Origin: Thamnidium elegans
Lineage: Eukaryota; Mucoromycota; Mucoromycetes; Mucorales; Mucoraceae
Direction: 5' to 3'
Assembly (NCBI GenBank): GCA_025201345.1
Contig: JAIXMG010000004.1
Span: 186,001 to 250,000 of the forward strand
Length of the DNA: 64,000 nt
The number at the start of each line of letters is the position of its first letter. Position 1 is the stretch's first letter. The notes below the pieces were generated by a model that searched no databases, had not been told where the DNA came from, and saw nothing but the letters and a program-made list of their open reading frames with translations. A program made the translations under genes and the position numbers. Positions 1-11,932 of the stretch are shown here, in pieces.

Positions 1-36
1 TATTATATGCATACATATATTTTAAAAACAACTTAC

Positions 37-415
37 GGGTTGGACATCGTAATGACCGTAAACAAGAATAGTCTTCTTTTCAGGGTTGGTACCAACAGTG
101 GCAAGAACAATAGGAGGCAAGTCCAATTCAGTTCCGTGCCAGTCTTGCTTACCAAGGTCACGCGTTTCGACCTCAGCACCAAGAGACTTGAGTTCTTCAA
201 CTAACCATTCTGCCATCTTGAAGACGTCAGGACGATGAGCAGGGTCTCCACTAACACTAAAAAAAAAAAAAAAAACGCGTGTTCCATTTATCAGTTTTCT
301 GTTAAACTATTTTACAGTTTTATTACTATTATTACCTGGGAATTGCAACGGCTTTACGAAGTCTTTCAACGAAATCGTTTTGATGTTTATCAACGTACTC
401 TAAATATTGATCCAT
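37..415 (-). CDS. DUG1: DUG1/CNDP2-like Cys-Gly metallodipeptidase, N-terminal part (partial)
   Basis: Exons, high to low coordinate, are 415-336 and 250-37. The last donor is GTAAGT at 36-31, so the gene continues past the left edge. The start ATG at 415 opens a peptide beginning MDQYLEYVDKHQNDF. The join gives SGDPAHRPDVFKMAEWL and later GHYDVQP, which is the M20-family pattern in which the H-x-D pair binds the first zinc. Family knowledge: M20A cytosolic dipeptidases of this type cleave Cys-Gly and work in glutathione turnover. Only 98 codons are visible, so the catalytic core cannot be checked. The intron contains a run of T on the coding strand. Confidence 0.88.
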
Positions 416-591
416 TTTTATGTTTAAAGAAGAAGAAAAAGAGAAGAAAAAAAAGAAAAAAAAGAAAGTTTATTTATAAAAAATAAAAAACGGGAAAAAA
501 CAGTGCCGAAGCAGCGGATAATTTTCTCTGTTTAATTTTGCATAAGTTAAAAAGGCGTGCGAAAAAGTATCTAAGAAAAGGTCACACGATC

Positions 592-1217
592 TTATTGGTA
601 GCCAGTAGACCCAAATCCACCAACACCGCGGTCGGAAGCATCCAAAGACTATTTAAAAAATTGTTTTAGTCAAAAAGAGCCTTATAAGGCAATTAACACA
701 AATTTCTTACTTCAACTTCCACGACTTCAGGTGTATAAATCTTTTCAATAATTAATTGTGCAATTCTATCACCACGCTTAACTATAAAATTTTAGTTAGT
801 ATCACCACTACTAATTTTTTTTGTTTAGTGTACCTGAATAATCTACTTTGCTAAAGTTAAACATGACAACACCAACAGGTCCACGATAATCTGCATCAAT
901 AACACCAGCGCCAGTATCTAAATGATGTTTGGCAGCTAATCCAGATCTGGGTGCAACACGGCCGTAGTGGCCTTCAGGAACAGCAATAGCAAGATCAGTA
1001 GCTACAATAATTTTACCTTGTGCAGGAATGACAATGTCATGAGCACTTTTACAAAAAGAAAAAGATCAGTTTTTTTTTTTTTTTTTTTACACCAACATTT
1101 GTCATTGTAATTTTATTTTACATACCAGTAGAGATCATAACCAGCAGCAAGTACTGAACCTCTAGTAGGAATTTGTGCGTATTCTGAAAGACGCTTGACT
1201 AAAAGTGGACCAGACAT
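592..1217 (-). CDS. DUT1: dUTPase (dUTP pyrophosphatase)
   Basis: Four exons: 1217-1126, 1045-834, 781-711 and 648-592, total 432 nt, 143 aa. This is the usual length of a trimeric dUTPase. All five family motifs are present: AGYDLY (motif 1), PRSGLA (motif 2), GVIDADYRG (motif 3), RGDRIAQL (motif 4) and the C-terminal [10 protein letters not shown] (motif 5, closes over the active site). It hydrolyses dUTP to dUMP and pyrophosphate, keeping uracil out of DNA and supplying dUMP for thymidylate synthesis. No organelle targeting extension is visible, so a nuclear or cytosolic enzyme is inferred. Introns are short with GT-AG ends. Confidence 0.95.
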
Positions 1218-2662
1218 AATATAAAAAAAGTAATAAAAGAAAGGAACGCGATTACTTGAATAAATTAAAAAAATTTAAACGCGAAGCGCGTATTTTTTGC
1301 TTTGTGACCTTTTTTTTTTAGTTGAAGTTCAGAAGTGCCACTGTTTTTTTAACGATTGCAGCCTTAACATATACGTGCAATAGATGTATCACATACGCGT
1401 ATCATCTTGGTAATTTTTAAAAAAAAGAAACGTATTTGACAAGCGTATCGTTACACTCAATGTAGTTGGAGCTTTAATATGATGCTTGAGGATAAAGAAT
1501 TTATCCAGTTCTGCGTACCGAAAGAGAAAGGGAAATTAAAAACTGTACACACTGAAAAAAAAGGGGGGAGGATACTACATGGCTCGAGCCTTTTTGGGGG
1601 GTGTATGCCTAGTTTTTTTTATTTGTTTGTTTATTAAGTACCTCTCAAAATAACCTTTTGCTTAAATCATGTTTTAAAAAAGCAATACTACTATTTGAAC
1701 TTTTACGGCTGTACTCGTCATTTTTATGCAATTACCCGCCTGCAATCCGGAATATAAAGTAAAGTAATTGGTGTCTGTGCTTACATACAATTTGAACAGT
1801 AATACCAATACGATCTATTAAAACAATATAAACCGGTTTTTTTTTTATATTAAATGGTTGTCAAAACTATACTCGCTTTGGTAAGTGTAGCGTTAGTGTT
1901 AAAAAAAAGTACCTAGTATGAGTTGAAATATATATTTCCTCCCCCTTGATTCATACTCCACTTTTATATCCGTTAATTCACACCTGTCAACAAATGAAAC
2001 CTGTCAGTGTACTCTTTTTTTCTTTTTTTTTTAAATTGCAACTGCTATTGTTGTTATTGCTGCTGAAAAACACGCATACTTGTATTTTTTTTATCCGTAT
2101 CACAAGATATCCCTATTATGCGCGGTGATTTCCTACCGAGAACCATGAAAGAACGAAAAGAAAGAAATGTGAGAGTTTTCTATATAAATTAAATACAAGC
2201 GTATTACACGTATGACGTACCTGTTCAATAGTTATACAGATAAAAGGCGTATGCCGTTTTTCTTTTTATTTTTTATTTTTTATTTTTGAAATCGTCAACT
2301 TTCAAACTTTACCAAATGATACGGAGAAATTTTTTATTTTGTATGTGTGTGCATGAGGCATAAATATATATAAAAAAAAACAGCTGAATGTCACGATACA
2401 CATAGTGTACAGCTGATAAATATATGTTACAAAATTAGTGTGTTTTTTTTTGCTGTCACCAAAAACCTGACTGCTTTTAAAAAAAATAGATGAACGTAGT
2501 TGTTGTAATTTGCTAAAAAAGATCGAGTGAGAAAGAGTGTGTGTGAGAGTGAGAGAGAGAGAGACAGAAACAGAGATGTTTATTCTTTAAATGAGCTCAG
2601 CTTAATATTTTCCCTGATTTCTGTAATTTTTTCTTCTTTTTTTTTTTTCTTCTTTTTTTTTT
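1218..2662. other. Intergenic region without a recognised gene
   Basis: AT-rich spacer with many homopolymer runs between the divergently transcribed dUTPase gene and the small membrane protein gene. A GA/GT-rich microsatellite-like tract lies at 2521-2570 and a pyrimidine-rich stretch at 2625-2661 directly precedes the next ATG. The only open stretch, about 60 codons near 1946, has low-complexity composition and I do not support it as a gene. Confidence 0.6.
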
Positions 2663-3060
2663 ATGTCGCCAACTAGTTTTAATATATTATGGGTTTTATG
2701 TGTCTTGCTATTATTAGCTGCCTTTGTATTAGCGATAAGAAGACGTCGATTAGCTGCTAAAGCTGAAGGTATTTTATATTGTATATCCTTTTTAAAAAAA
2801 TAATAGTAACTAAAACGGATATTTTTTTTTTAGCTTTAGCTCACGAACAACATAGAAATACAGTAACCTTTGTACGCTCAACTGGGCAAGAGGTTCGTAT
2901 ACATATGCCCAGAACCGAGAACCCAACACCACAACAGTCGATACCAACTACTACTTTACAACCGCCTCCACCTGCGTTTGATAGAGAAGAACCTCCACCA
3001 CCTTCTTACCAAGATTATAGAAAAGATGTACTAGTTCAATCTCCTCGCAATGACGAGTAG
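2663..3060 (+). CDS. Small single-pass membrane protein with PPxY-type tail
   Basis: Two exons, 2663-2768 and 2834-3060, total 333 nt, 110 aa. Residues 7-24 form one hydrophobic helix followed by RRRR, so an outside N-terminus and cytosolic tail are likely (positive-inside rule). The tail is proline-rich (LQPPPPAF, then PPPPSYQDY near residue 95). PPSY is the motif bound by WW domains of Rsp5/Nedd4 ubiquitin ligases, so a role as ligase adaptor or sorted cargo is possible, but this is inference. No enzymatic domain is seen. I do not recognise an orthologue. The next gene downstream is convergent, about 120 bp away. Confidence 0.72.
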
Positions 3061-3178
3061 TAATAATAGTCATTTCTCTCTTTCAATAAAAAAAAAGAAA
3101 GAAAGAAAGAGCGAAATAAATATATACATGTATATATGTGTGTACTTTACTATATATATTATTATTTATTTTTATAGT

Positions 3179-4015
3179 TTATACTATTTCATTTGGTATC
3201 AGTTCATATTCGTCTTCATCTTGTTGTGTTTCTGTTGCCATTACAGCATCCAATAAAACCCTTCTCTCTGTTTTCATCCTCTTTAACTTTTTCTGAGCCA
3301 TTTCCAATTCATCCTGAAGCATTTCATTTTCTCGCAAGATATAAGATAATTGTGCTTTAGCAAGTCTATATTGAGTATAAACTGGCGAACCAGATAATAA
3401 AGTTTGCGAAGGTGCAACTATTATACCAGTCTCGTCTATTTCTTCTTCTTCTCCTTCTTCTTCTTCTCCTCCAGAAGAACTAGTAGTATAATCCATTCTA
3501 TTCCTCATTCGTTTGTTTTTAGACAGCATATCCAATGATGTTTTCTTTGTCGGTTTTCTAGGTTTTGGTGATAAATTGGGAATATGTGTGATGTATGAGT
3601 TGGTAGGTTGTTTATCTAAAGATTCACCATGCTCTGCTTTTTTATGTCGAACCAGTGCGTCCATCCTACCAAATCTAGAAAGAGAGGGGTTAGAATATTA
3701 TTTACATATAAATTATGTATACACTAACGTTTGTCCACAGTTGTTTAATACACATTCAAAAGGTTTTTCTCCTGTATGAATTCTCAAATGCATCATTAAA
3801 GCAAATCGGTTATGGCATTTAGCTCCTTGTCTTGTACAATTAGTCCATTCACAAAAGTAACCGCCTTTTTTCCAACCCACATGGTCTTCAGAGAGATGAG
3901 AAGCAAGTGAAGCATGGTTTGGAAATACTTTTAAACAGGCATTCCAATGACAGGTTAAATTAGTTGTACCGTGATTATTATGTTCATCTAGACTAGATAT
4001 ATTCTCGTCTGTCAT
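3179..4015 (-). CDS. C2H2 zinc-finger protein, Iec1-like (candidate INO80 subunit)
   Basis: Exons 4015-3729 and 3674-3179, total 783 nt, 260 aa. Three Cys2His2 fingers lie in the N-terminal half: CHWNAC...HLSEDH, then CEWTNC...MHLRIH, then CVLNNC completed across the intron with FGRMDALVRHKKAEH. A linker HTGEKPF joins fingers 2 and 3. A basic stretch, an acidic run (EEEEGEEEE) and a C-terminal heptad-like helix (residues about 205-245) follow. The finger arrangement and the C-terminal helix resemble fission-yeast Iec1, a zinc-finger subunit of the INO80 chromatin remodeller. This assignment comes from memory of the family and is tentative; it could be another nuclear zinc-finger regulator. 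Confidence 0.8.
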
Positions 4016-4798
4016 GGTTTATATAGTTTTTTTTTTTTATAAAAAAAAAAAAAAAAAAAGAAAAAAAGTTTGTAAAATCCTGCTACAGGTTAAAGTTGAA
4101 AAAAAAAAATATTTCCAAACATTGAATCTCAGTACTTATTGCACACTAACTTCCCTCTTATTAAAGAGAGGAGGGCATAGAAACCCCCCCCCCCCTTTCT
4201 TTTTTAAGAGGCTTGTTTGACTCATTTAATAAACAATATAGCGCTGTTTTTAATACTCTCTTTTACTATTGTAAAATATTCGGTTATATACTTTTGATCT
4301 AGTAGCAGTCGTCCCGAGAACCCATCATCACTTTTCAGCCTAATGAAATTATGCTATATCTTTCGTTAGGTACACAACATCACATATATAACTATATATC
4401 TTTACAGTTAAAAGCAGAAATAACTAGCGAGTACATAATATATCTTTCTGCTCAAGATATATACATATTTATAGCTACCTATTCAAGTAAATGCAGTTCC
4501 TTCTCGTAAAACCGCACCACCCGCTTCCTTTTATCTAACCGACACACAATAAATCATGTGTTTTTTAAGAATGATTCATATATCTAAATAAGTGTGTTTT
4601 ACTTTTAAATATAATTTTTTTTTCCGTCTTTTTTCGCATAGCGTGTTTTGTTCAAGTATCAGAACGCGACATTTTCATAAATGAGACCCTTTCCGTATTA
4701 TGAGACATTTTACGGTTTTGCATTTTACACTCAAAAAGCTAACAAGCATTGTGATACTTATAAACAGAGACTATTCACTTTTTTATCGTGTAAATGCA

Positions 4799-4839
<41 letters not shown>

Positions 4840-5348
4840 GAGTAGAAAAAGCAAGAGAAGCCGTGTAGTTTTAAACTATTTTATTCCGTAGATTACACCG
4901 TAAGAGAAAAGCTATTTAATAAATATTATCTGTACACAATATATTAAACAGTACATATTTGGGTACAATAAGAAGAGAGCATTTACTGCGTAGTGTACAT
5001 AAGCTCTCTCTCGCTCTCTTTAAACCATATTTTTACTATTCTGAAACATCTTTACAGGATACACATCTACATACAGTCGTTCCAACGCCAAAGGGCGATT
5101 TTTTAAAAAAAAGTGCGGCTGATAAATTTTTCCAAAGGGCCCATTAGATGAATCAAAACCGTCTTCTGGAAAAATTAAACCACCGCACTTTTTTTTTAAA
5201 AAACCGCCCTTTGGCGTTGGAACGACTGTACATAACTTATGATTGGCCCAATAATAGAAAAACTAATGTCTGAATTTAAAAGCAATTTTTTTCTTTTTTA
5301 AAAAAGTCTTTTTTTTTCTTCTTTACATACATAATATAGAATTCAGTT
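4016..5348. other. Intergenic region with poly-T tract and a foldback element
   Basis: Spacer between the divergent zinc-finger and arrestin genes. It holds a pure 37-nt T run at 4801-4837, a C run near 4184, and the foldback element listed separately at 5074-5228. No coding region is supported. Confidence 0.6.
5074..5228. mobile_element. TA-flanked foldback MITE (TIR begins CAGTCGTTCCAACG)
   Basis: The left arm starts CAGTCGTTCCAACGCCAAAG and the right arm is its reverse complement, ending at 5228. The long arms continue inward with an interrupted second block (aaatttttcc against ggaaaaatt), leaving a loop of about 30 nt. TA dinucleotides flank both ends (5072-5073 and 5229-5230). TA duplications and CAG-type ends are typical of Tc1/mariner-mobilised elements. 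There is no coding capacity, so it would be non-autonomous. Confidence 0.8.
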
Positions 5349-7223
5349 ATGCCAAGTAATACAGGAAGTCGCCGAGCCACACTATCATCAGGATCTATTC
5401 CTATGCCCCCACAAACACATAACCACAATAGCGCCAGTCAATCCCCACAACCTGCCTCAAACTACTTATCTGTCAGTCCTTTACTCGGTGAAAGACCTAC
5501 TTCTCGCCCTCAACTTTCTTCCAGTGCACCTTCGTTTAGCTCCTTTTTAACCGATGCTAGACATTCTCAGGATAGGTCTAGTCATCACTCTAGTCATACC
5601 TCTATTCGAAGAGAAAGTACCTCTCAGTCGCCCATGTTGACAATAGAGTTTGATGGTGGTACACACGTCATTGTACGACCAAACCGTATTGTACGAGGTA
5701 AAAAAAAAAAAAAAAATATAAAGAAAGAAAAAAAATGTAAATAATCATTATGTCATTTTTTTTATAGGTAAGGTTATATTGAATATAGCTGAAAGAATTC
5801 ATGTAACAAGGATTAGAATCAAGGTAAAAAAAAAAAGAAGGAAAAAAATGGGGTTTATAATGCTTAGCACCCTTTTTTTTTTTTAGTTTCGAGCAGAAGA
5901 AATGGCAATGGTAAAAGTAGAAGAAGGTGGTAATGATGTTAAAGGAGAATGGGTCCATGAAATGATAACTACCTTTTTTGAAACCGAGTGGAAATTACAC
6001 GGTCAAGAAGCTTCACGTAAGTTTTTTTTTTGTGATAAAAAAACATGACGTTTTAATTTTTATTTTAGCTTACTCACAATGTGCTTGGGATGAGATTGAA
6101 CCTGGACAATATGAATATCCGTTTGCTTTAAAGGTTAGTTTGTAGGTAAAAACAGTAATATATATACATGTGTTTTTTCTGTATGCTTAAAGAATATTTG
6201 TATAGTTTCCTAATGTCAACTATCCTCCTTCTATGGAAGAACCAGCAGGATTTGGGATCCGATATATATGGACCGCACAAGCTGATGGACCCGCACTTCA
6301 ATCCGGCTTAAAAAGCAGAGAATACATTACACCTTATCGACCTATTATCGTTTCCATAGCAGATAAAGAATGGGTTTATAAGACAACTGTTATGAAGGAT
6401 AAAAAACAAGCTTTAGCAGAAGTCCAAGCAAAACTATACAAGCAAACATATTGTCCCGGTAAGTTTTTTTTTCTCTCCCCCTTTTTTTTATAAGGTTATT
6501 TATCTCCCGCGTATAGATGAGCCGTTCAAAATGCAGCTAAATATGATGATATTACACTCTGATGCCAAAATAAGCAGTGTCGTCTACCGATTCCGTAAAC
6601 ATCACGAAGGAAAAATGTTGGTTCAGCAAGGCACAGCCTTCCGAGAAAGCATCCGTATCGTGATCCAAGAATCGTTACCACTTTCAGGAGATTTAACACA
6701 ATTATCACAATCCATTCAATTTGATATTCCTACGCGTCTCGTATCACCTTCGTTTACCTCACGTCATACTCGAGTTCACTACGACCTTTGCTTTCAAGTA
6801 ACGATTGATCAAGGGCATTTATTCAAGACCAGTAACCTCACTGAATTTGCTATCCCACTTACCATAGCCAATTTACCGTTCGATCAGTTATTACGTATTC
6901 CTGATTTGACAGCCATTCAAGACTATCGTGATTCCAATGAATGTCCCGTTTTCTTTGACCCGACCTTGGAGGGACCACCTGCCCCACAAGGCTTACCAAG
7001 TGAACTGGTCGGACCGTTAACTGCTGCATTAATGAGTCCAAATTCCTCTGAGGAACAACCACCCAGTTATTTTAGTTTACCCGAATTACCGCCTCAGTTT
7101 GAGCTGAGAAAGGAGCGCAAGGAACGCACTGTGTTTATGACCCGACTTGCTAGAGGTGCTTATCATGGGTTAGATTTAGGTGAAGCTACTATTATTCCTG
7201 GTTTATATGATGAGGACTGGTAA
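5349..7223 (+). CDS. Alpha-arrestin (arrestin-related trafficking adaptor)
   Basis: Six exons: 5349-5697, 5768-5823, 5887-6016, 6069-6133, 6206-6458 and 6517-7223; 1560 nt, 519 aa. Residues 1-95 are Ser/Pro/His-rich and probably disordered. The arrestin N fold starts near VRPNRIVRGKVILN and includes FRAEEMAMVKVE, and the C fold occupies roughly residues 210-440. A PPSY motif lies at about residues 466-469 and a second proline-rich patch (LPELPPQF) follows. Such proteins bring Rsp5-type ubiquitin ligases, via the WW-binding PPxY, to plasma-membrane transporters or receptors to trigger endocytosis. Which cargo is involved cannot be told. All introns are GT-AG and frame-consistent. Confidence 0.88.
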
Positions 7224-7307
7224 AAGAAGAATATATATGTATATACAGTAATAAAAAAACTTTTTTTATTCCGTGCTAGAAAAAAAATAATTATTATTTT
7301 ATTTTTT

Positions 7308-8873
7308 TTAATTCCATGCCCAAACTTCTTTAACCCACTGTCCTAAATCCATATGAACATTTTCCCACTTGAGAATAAAAGGATGTTGCAACATACGAGC
7401 AGGAGTAGGTCTGTACGTAGGATCCTTGGTCAAGCTATGTTTTTTTTAAAACGAGTTAAAATAGTACAAAAACAGTTTTTTTTTTAAAAAAAAGACTTTA
7501 CCAGACAGCAACAAAGTTTTTACATTCTTCAGAGATATGATTTCCTTGAATTTCAGGAACGGGTTGACGTACAATGAAATCAAGCAATTCAAAAATAGAA
7601 AGATGAGGTTGATCGGGTGGTGGTAAAGCAGGTCTGTTTTGTGATACTTCAATTAAAGTCAAGCCAAGAGACCAAATATCAGATTGGACAGCATATGCGT
7701 TACCTTGGATACGCTCAGGCTATTTTTTTTCTCTTAGTTACACCATATCCATATCTTTTTTTTTTTTTAAAAAAATGTTCTTTTATATCTATTACTTACT
7801 GCCATGTAATATTGCGTACCGGTAAACGTTTGTGCGATAGAATTAATTAATACACCAGATACACCAAAATCACAAAGTTTAATCTCTCCTTTTCGTGTTA
7901 CCAATATATTGGAGGGTTTTATATCTATTTATATAACAATCAGCTTCCCTTTTCTTTTTAAAAAAATAAATAAATAATAATAATACTTGCCTCTATGAAT
8001 CACTCTTTTTGAATGTAAATAAACTAATCCTTTACAAACCTATTTTTTCTTTGTTAGCGTACATAAAAAGAAAAAAGTATTATTTTTACTTACAGATTCG
8101 GCAATACGTTCAAGTACAGGTTCACCAATAACACCACCTAAATCTCTTGCTCTTTTATAAATATCTTCTAAACTACCTGCTTCACAATATTCCATACATA
8201 ATGAAACTGTAGTATCACCATCATCAAGAAATGCTCCATAAAATGATACAATGTACGGTGAATCACAAGTCTTTAAAAATGCAAGTTCACGTAAAATTTG
8301 ACGTTGAACATTTGGATCAGGTTCTGTAGAAATAGACTTTTTATGGGTTCCCCACGTTAATAAATAATATACTGTTTTTTTTTTTTTTTTTTTTACCTTT
8401 TTGGCCATAACAAGTTGAGTTGGCTTATGCAATACTTTACGTACGGTACCAGCCGCACCCTCACCTAGTCTGGATAAAGTGTCAAGGTCTTCAACATTAA
8501 TTTCCATAAAGGTATGTGTAGTTGTTGGTTCAATACGTTGTGTATTAATAGAAGGAGGAAGTGGTGGTTCACGCAAGACTGGAATCTCTGTGTTTTTTAA
8601 ATCGGTATTGGTAGAAGCAGCCAAGTAAGATGCAGCCAATGAAGTTTCTTCTTCTTCTGCTGGGTTACTATCGTAATTCTCTGTACCGCCATTAACAATG
8701 TTACCAATTTGTTCTCGAAATCTCGTATTGGATTGTGAAGTACCAATATAAGAAGATGAATTAGGTGAAGGACTAGAAGAAGCAGGTTGGAGATGTTTTG
8801 AAGTAAGGCGAAGTCCTGGTTTACGTTTACCTCCTTTAGGTAAGCCTAGAGTTAATTCGGGTGTAAACGACAT
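7308..8873 (-). CDS. MKK1: MAP kinase kinase, Mkk1/2 (cell-wall integrity) type
   Basis: Six exons: 8873-8397, 8336-8094, 8039-7991, 7924-7800, 7719-7502 and 7434-7308; 1239 nt, 412 aa. About 130 N-terminal residues are low complexity. Kinase signatures run in order: GEGAAGTV glycine loop, VMAKK (lysine of subdomain II, at the exon 1 end), HRDIKPSN catalytic loop, CDFGVSG, activation segment [19 protein letters not shown] with the two S/T sites, and DIWSLG. The TFTGT...YMAPERI segment looks more like Mkk1/2 than Ste7 or Pbs2, so the Slt2/Mpk1 cell-wall pathway is inferred. The intron after HR begins with GC (AG|GCAAGT, GC at 7990-7989) instead of GT. The first intron carries a long A run on the coding strand. 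Confidence 0.92.
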
Positions 8874-10745
8874 TTTCTCTTTTTCTTTTTTTTTTGTATG
8901 CGTATAAATATAAAAAAAAAAGAGATATCTGTTATAAAGAAAGAGAGAAAGAAAAAAAAAAAAAAAATACATTTATTATAATCGTCAAATCTCAGATTTT
9001 TTTTTTTCAAAAAAAATGACTGTGTACAGTTACATTTTCTTACCTTAAAAAAATAATAAAGAATTAACTGATAAAAAGTTAGTACATAAACTTAAAAAAT
9101 GATGTACGGGACGTATGAAGGAGTCCTATCAATCATACGGGACGCTTGCATTAGGGCGCTGGTTGTTGTCTTTTGCTGCAAATAAAAAAATGTCTAGTAT
9201 ATTGTGCGAAGCCATACCGTATTGCAAGTGGCTTGTTGGCGCTTCAACATGATATGTACTCTTCGTTTCGATTTGTAAGTGATCTAATTACATATTCGGC
9301 TTGTCAAATACTCATCTACCATACAAATATCGAAATTCTTTCCACAATACCTGATTAAACCTTTTTAAAAGGAGGGACTAGTGCTGGACTTTGTTTTCTA
9401 TAAGGTTGCTACTGAACATAGTATCTCTAAAAGCAATGATTACATTTGGAAGCTTTTCACAGAAATTAATAGGGAGAGGGTGTTTATTAAATATATTTAC
9501 TCTAGTAGACGGTTTGTGATGGTTCTTTGCGCTACCATGTAGGAAATACTTGTAGACTTTATGAACGTCTTTTTGCTTACGCATGTAACATTTAAACTTT
9601 AGCTTGGACGATTTACATAATTTTGCTTACTAAAGTAAACAAGTAAAAAACATTGACACGTTTTCATTATGCATTTTGAAATTTAGTTTCTCTCGCCAGG
9701 CTTTTAAGAAATGAGTAATATTTGATGTTCTCAATGAGCTTAGATAAGATATTTTTGAATACTTGCTTATAATTGTATACACTCATTGTTATTTAAAAAA
9801 TGAGAATAGCCAAGTTATGATAGATTAGTTATGTTATATGTACTTATTATACTTGTTTAATTCATGCGACAAAGCCTTTTTATGAATAACTAAACAAAAT
9901 AGATGTCATAGTTTTTTTTTTGATCGACCGTATAAATCGATCGAGCATCAAGAATTTTTTTCACGTCTAATTTACTCACCTTTTTTTTTTGTGCGACAAC
10001 TATTAGAGATATCGAATATGTATAAACCTCTCTTCGTAGTGCTGGCATGTAGTAGTTTCGGACTGATGCCCGAGGGAGCTTTAAAACAATCCTATAATGG
10101 TTCACTTATGCGTGTCCTAATATGTACGTTATAATCAAACATTTGAAAAGAAAACAAACGATAGTTGCTTAAACGGTGTTGGCTAATATACTATTTATAT
10201 CATTGATTGCTATTGAATTAATTAACTTGAATTCCCCCTCCTTTGAAACGTGCTTTTTTGGTAAAGAAGAATAAAACTCTTTTATTTAAAACTCCAAGAA
10301 TCGGTAAAAATAGTTACCAGTGTCACCTTCAGTCTACCAAAAATAGCTGTATTTCACAAGATTTTATAATTAAGACGATATATATTTTTACACCTTTTTT
10401 GTCGTTTTCATTATTCTTCTTTCACACCCTTCCCCCTTTTTTTTTCCCTCTCTCATTACTTTCTTTAATTCCACTCCCTTTCCCTTCCTTTACTATGTTT
10501 AAAAAATTATCTCTTTCCCTTCACAAGTCTCAAAAGTAGAGTATAATAAAACGGTTATAATAACCTTCTTACTAACCCGTTTTATTATAGAATTGAATCT
10601 GACAATTATAATGTAACAAACAATTTCGAATCAGCAAAAAGATAAAATAAACTAACACACGCACTTTTTTATTATTATTTTTTAAAAAAAGGCTCATCTC
10701 AATCGAGACTCATTACTCGAAACTCATACTGATCAATATATTGAC
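8874..10745. other. Intergenic region, no gene supported
   Basis: AT-rich spacer between divergent genes. Short ORFs (for example minus strand 9584-9378 and 10105-9890) lack splice-consistent extension or domain signatures and are not called. Pyrimidine-rich DNA at 10385-10495 precedes the Sel1-repeat gene and looks like its promoter or leader. It includes a 14-codon ORF at 10495-10539, just upstream of the chosen start. Confidence 0.55.
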
Positions 10746-11732
10746 ATGACAACCAACAGAGAGTCTTTTATTGGTAAACATATAAAATTTTAAAAAGAAA
10801 GATCTACGCTGATACTAAAATAAAATAAAAAAATAACCTTATTATTTTAGAACCCAATATGAAATCTACAAATCAATTTGTCGATAATAATTCACATCAT
10901 ATCACATCATCTTATACAAATAGTTATTACTATAATACCAATGATGATCAATATGATTCCAAACCGCCACCATTGACCATTGATCATTACGCTGATACCA
11001 GAAACTCTCTTATTGTACCTTCTCCTGCCTCAATTCCATCTCCTATCACACCAGGAAACTCTGAAGATGATATCGAAAACTTGGTTCAACAAGGTATCAT
11101 GTTTCATGAAAAAGGTCAATTAGAAAAAGCTACTTCCTTGTTTAGAATCGCTGCTGAAAAAGAAAATCCTTTGGGTATGTTTTTATACGGTGTTTCTTTA
11201 AGACACGGCTGGGTAAAGTCCCCCTTTTATTTTTGTTATACATAATTTCCTCATATATATATATATATTTTTTTTAAAAAAAAAAATAGGGCTGTAAAAC
11301 AAATGAACATGTTGCCTTTCAATACCTTCAAAAGGCTGCTGAACATGCTGTAGAGGATTTAGCCAATATCACAAATACTGTAAATACTTCAGCTTCTAAA
11401 GGTGAATTAATTATGGCTATTTACGAATTAGGTGTATCTTTTAGGCATGGTTGGGGTGTAAGTTTCTCTCTTTTTATTAAAAATAAAATTTAACAGAATT
11501 TTTCTTCTTGTAGTGCAGAAAGAATAAAGAATCTGCAGTTCAATTCTTTAAAATTGCAGCAGATTTAGGTGACCCAGATGCACAAAATGATTTAGGTCAT
11601 TGTTATTATCAAGGCCAAGGTGTTAAAAAGGACTTGGGTTTAGCTGCAAAGTATTATCGTAAAGCTGATAAACAAGGGCAAGGCATTATGGGTAATTCTT
11701 GGATCTGGAAGACCAAGTATGATCCTAAATAG
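10746..11732 (+). CDS. Sel1-repeat protein, Nif1/Dsf2-like
   Basis: Four exons: 10746-10773, 10851-11212, 11290-11457 and 11514-11732; 777 nt, 258 aa. Residues 1-80 are Ser/Asn/Pro-rich. From about 85 onward there are Sel1-type helical repeats: GMFLYGVSLRHGWGC, AIYELGVSFRHGWGC and DPDAQNDLGHCYYQGQGVKK. The tail reads GQGIMGNSWIWKTKY. This arrangement matches fungal proteins annotated as Nif1 (a Nim1-interacting mitosis inhibitor in fission yeast) and Dsf2. The start is uncertain: the same frame is open upstream to 10692 behind a possible acceptor, but an upstream ATG at 10495 does not join in frame, so I chose the first in-frame ATG. Confidence 0.82.
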
Positions 11733-11932
11733 ATTTTTGCTGCTTTTTAGTAGACGTTCTTTTTTGCATTATTTTTGACTTTTTTTTTACATAATCTCTT
11801 TCCCTATTAAAAATAAAACAAGTAAAAACAAACCTATTTTATATACATATATACATGTTGTGGCAATTAATAAGAGTGGCAAATCTTTCATTTATATGTC
11901 AAACTTTTTTATTATTGTTATAAAAAGTAGCT

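Noticed and set aside
9378..9584. 68-codon minus-strand ORF in the spacer before the Sel1-repeat gene
   Set aside because: No splice-consistent extension or recognisable domain; likely chance.
10495..10539. MFKKLSLSLHKSQK as first exon of the Sel1-repeat gene
   Set aside because: Every available GT donor leaves a phase that runs into a stop after the acceptor at 10691; kept only as a possible upstream ORF.
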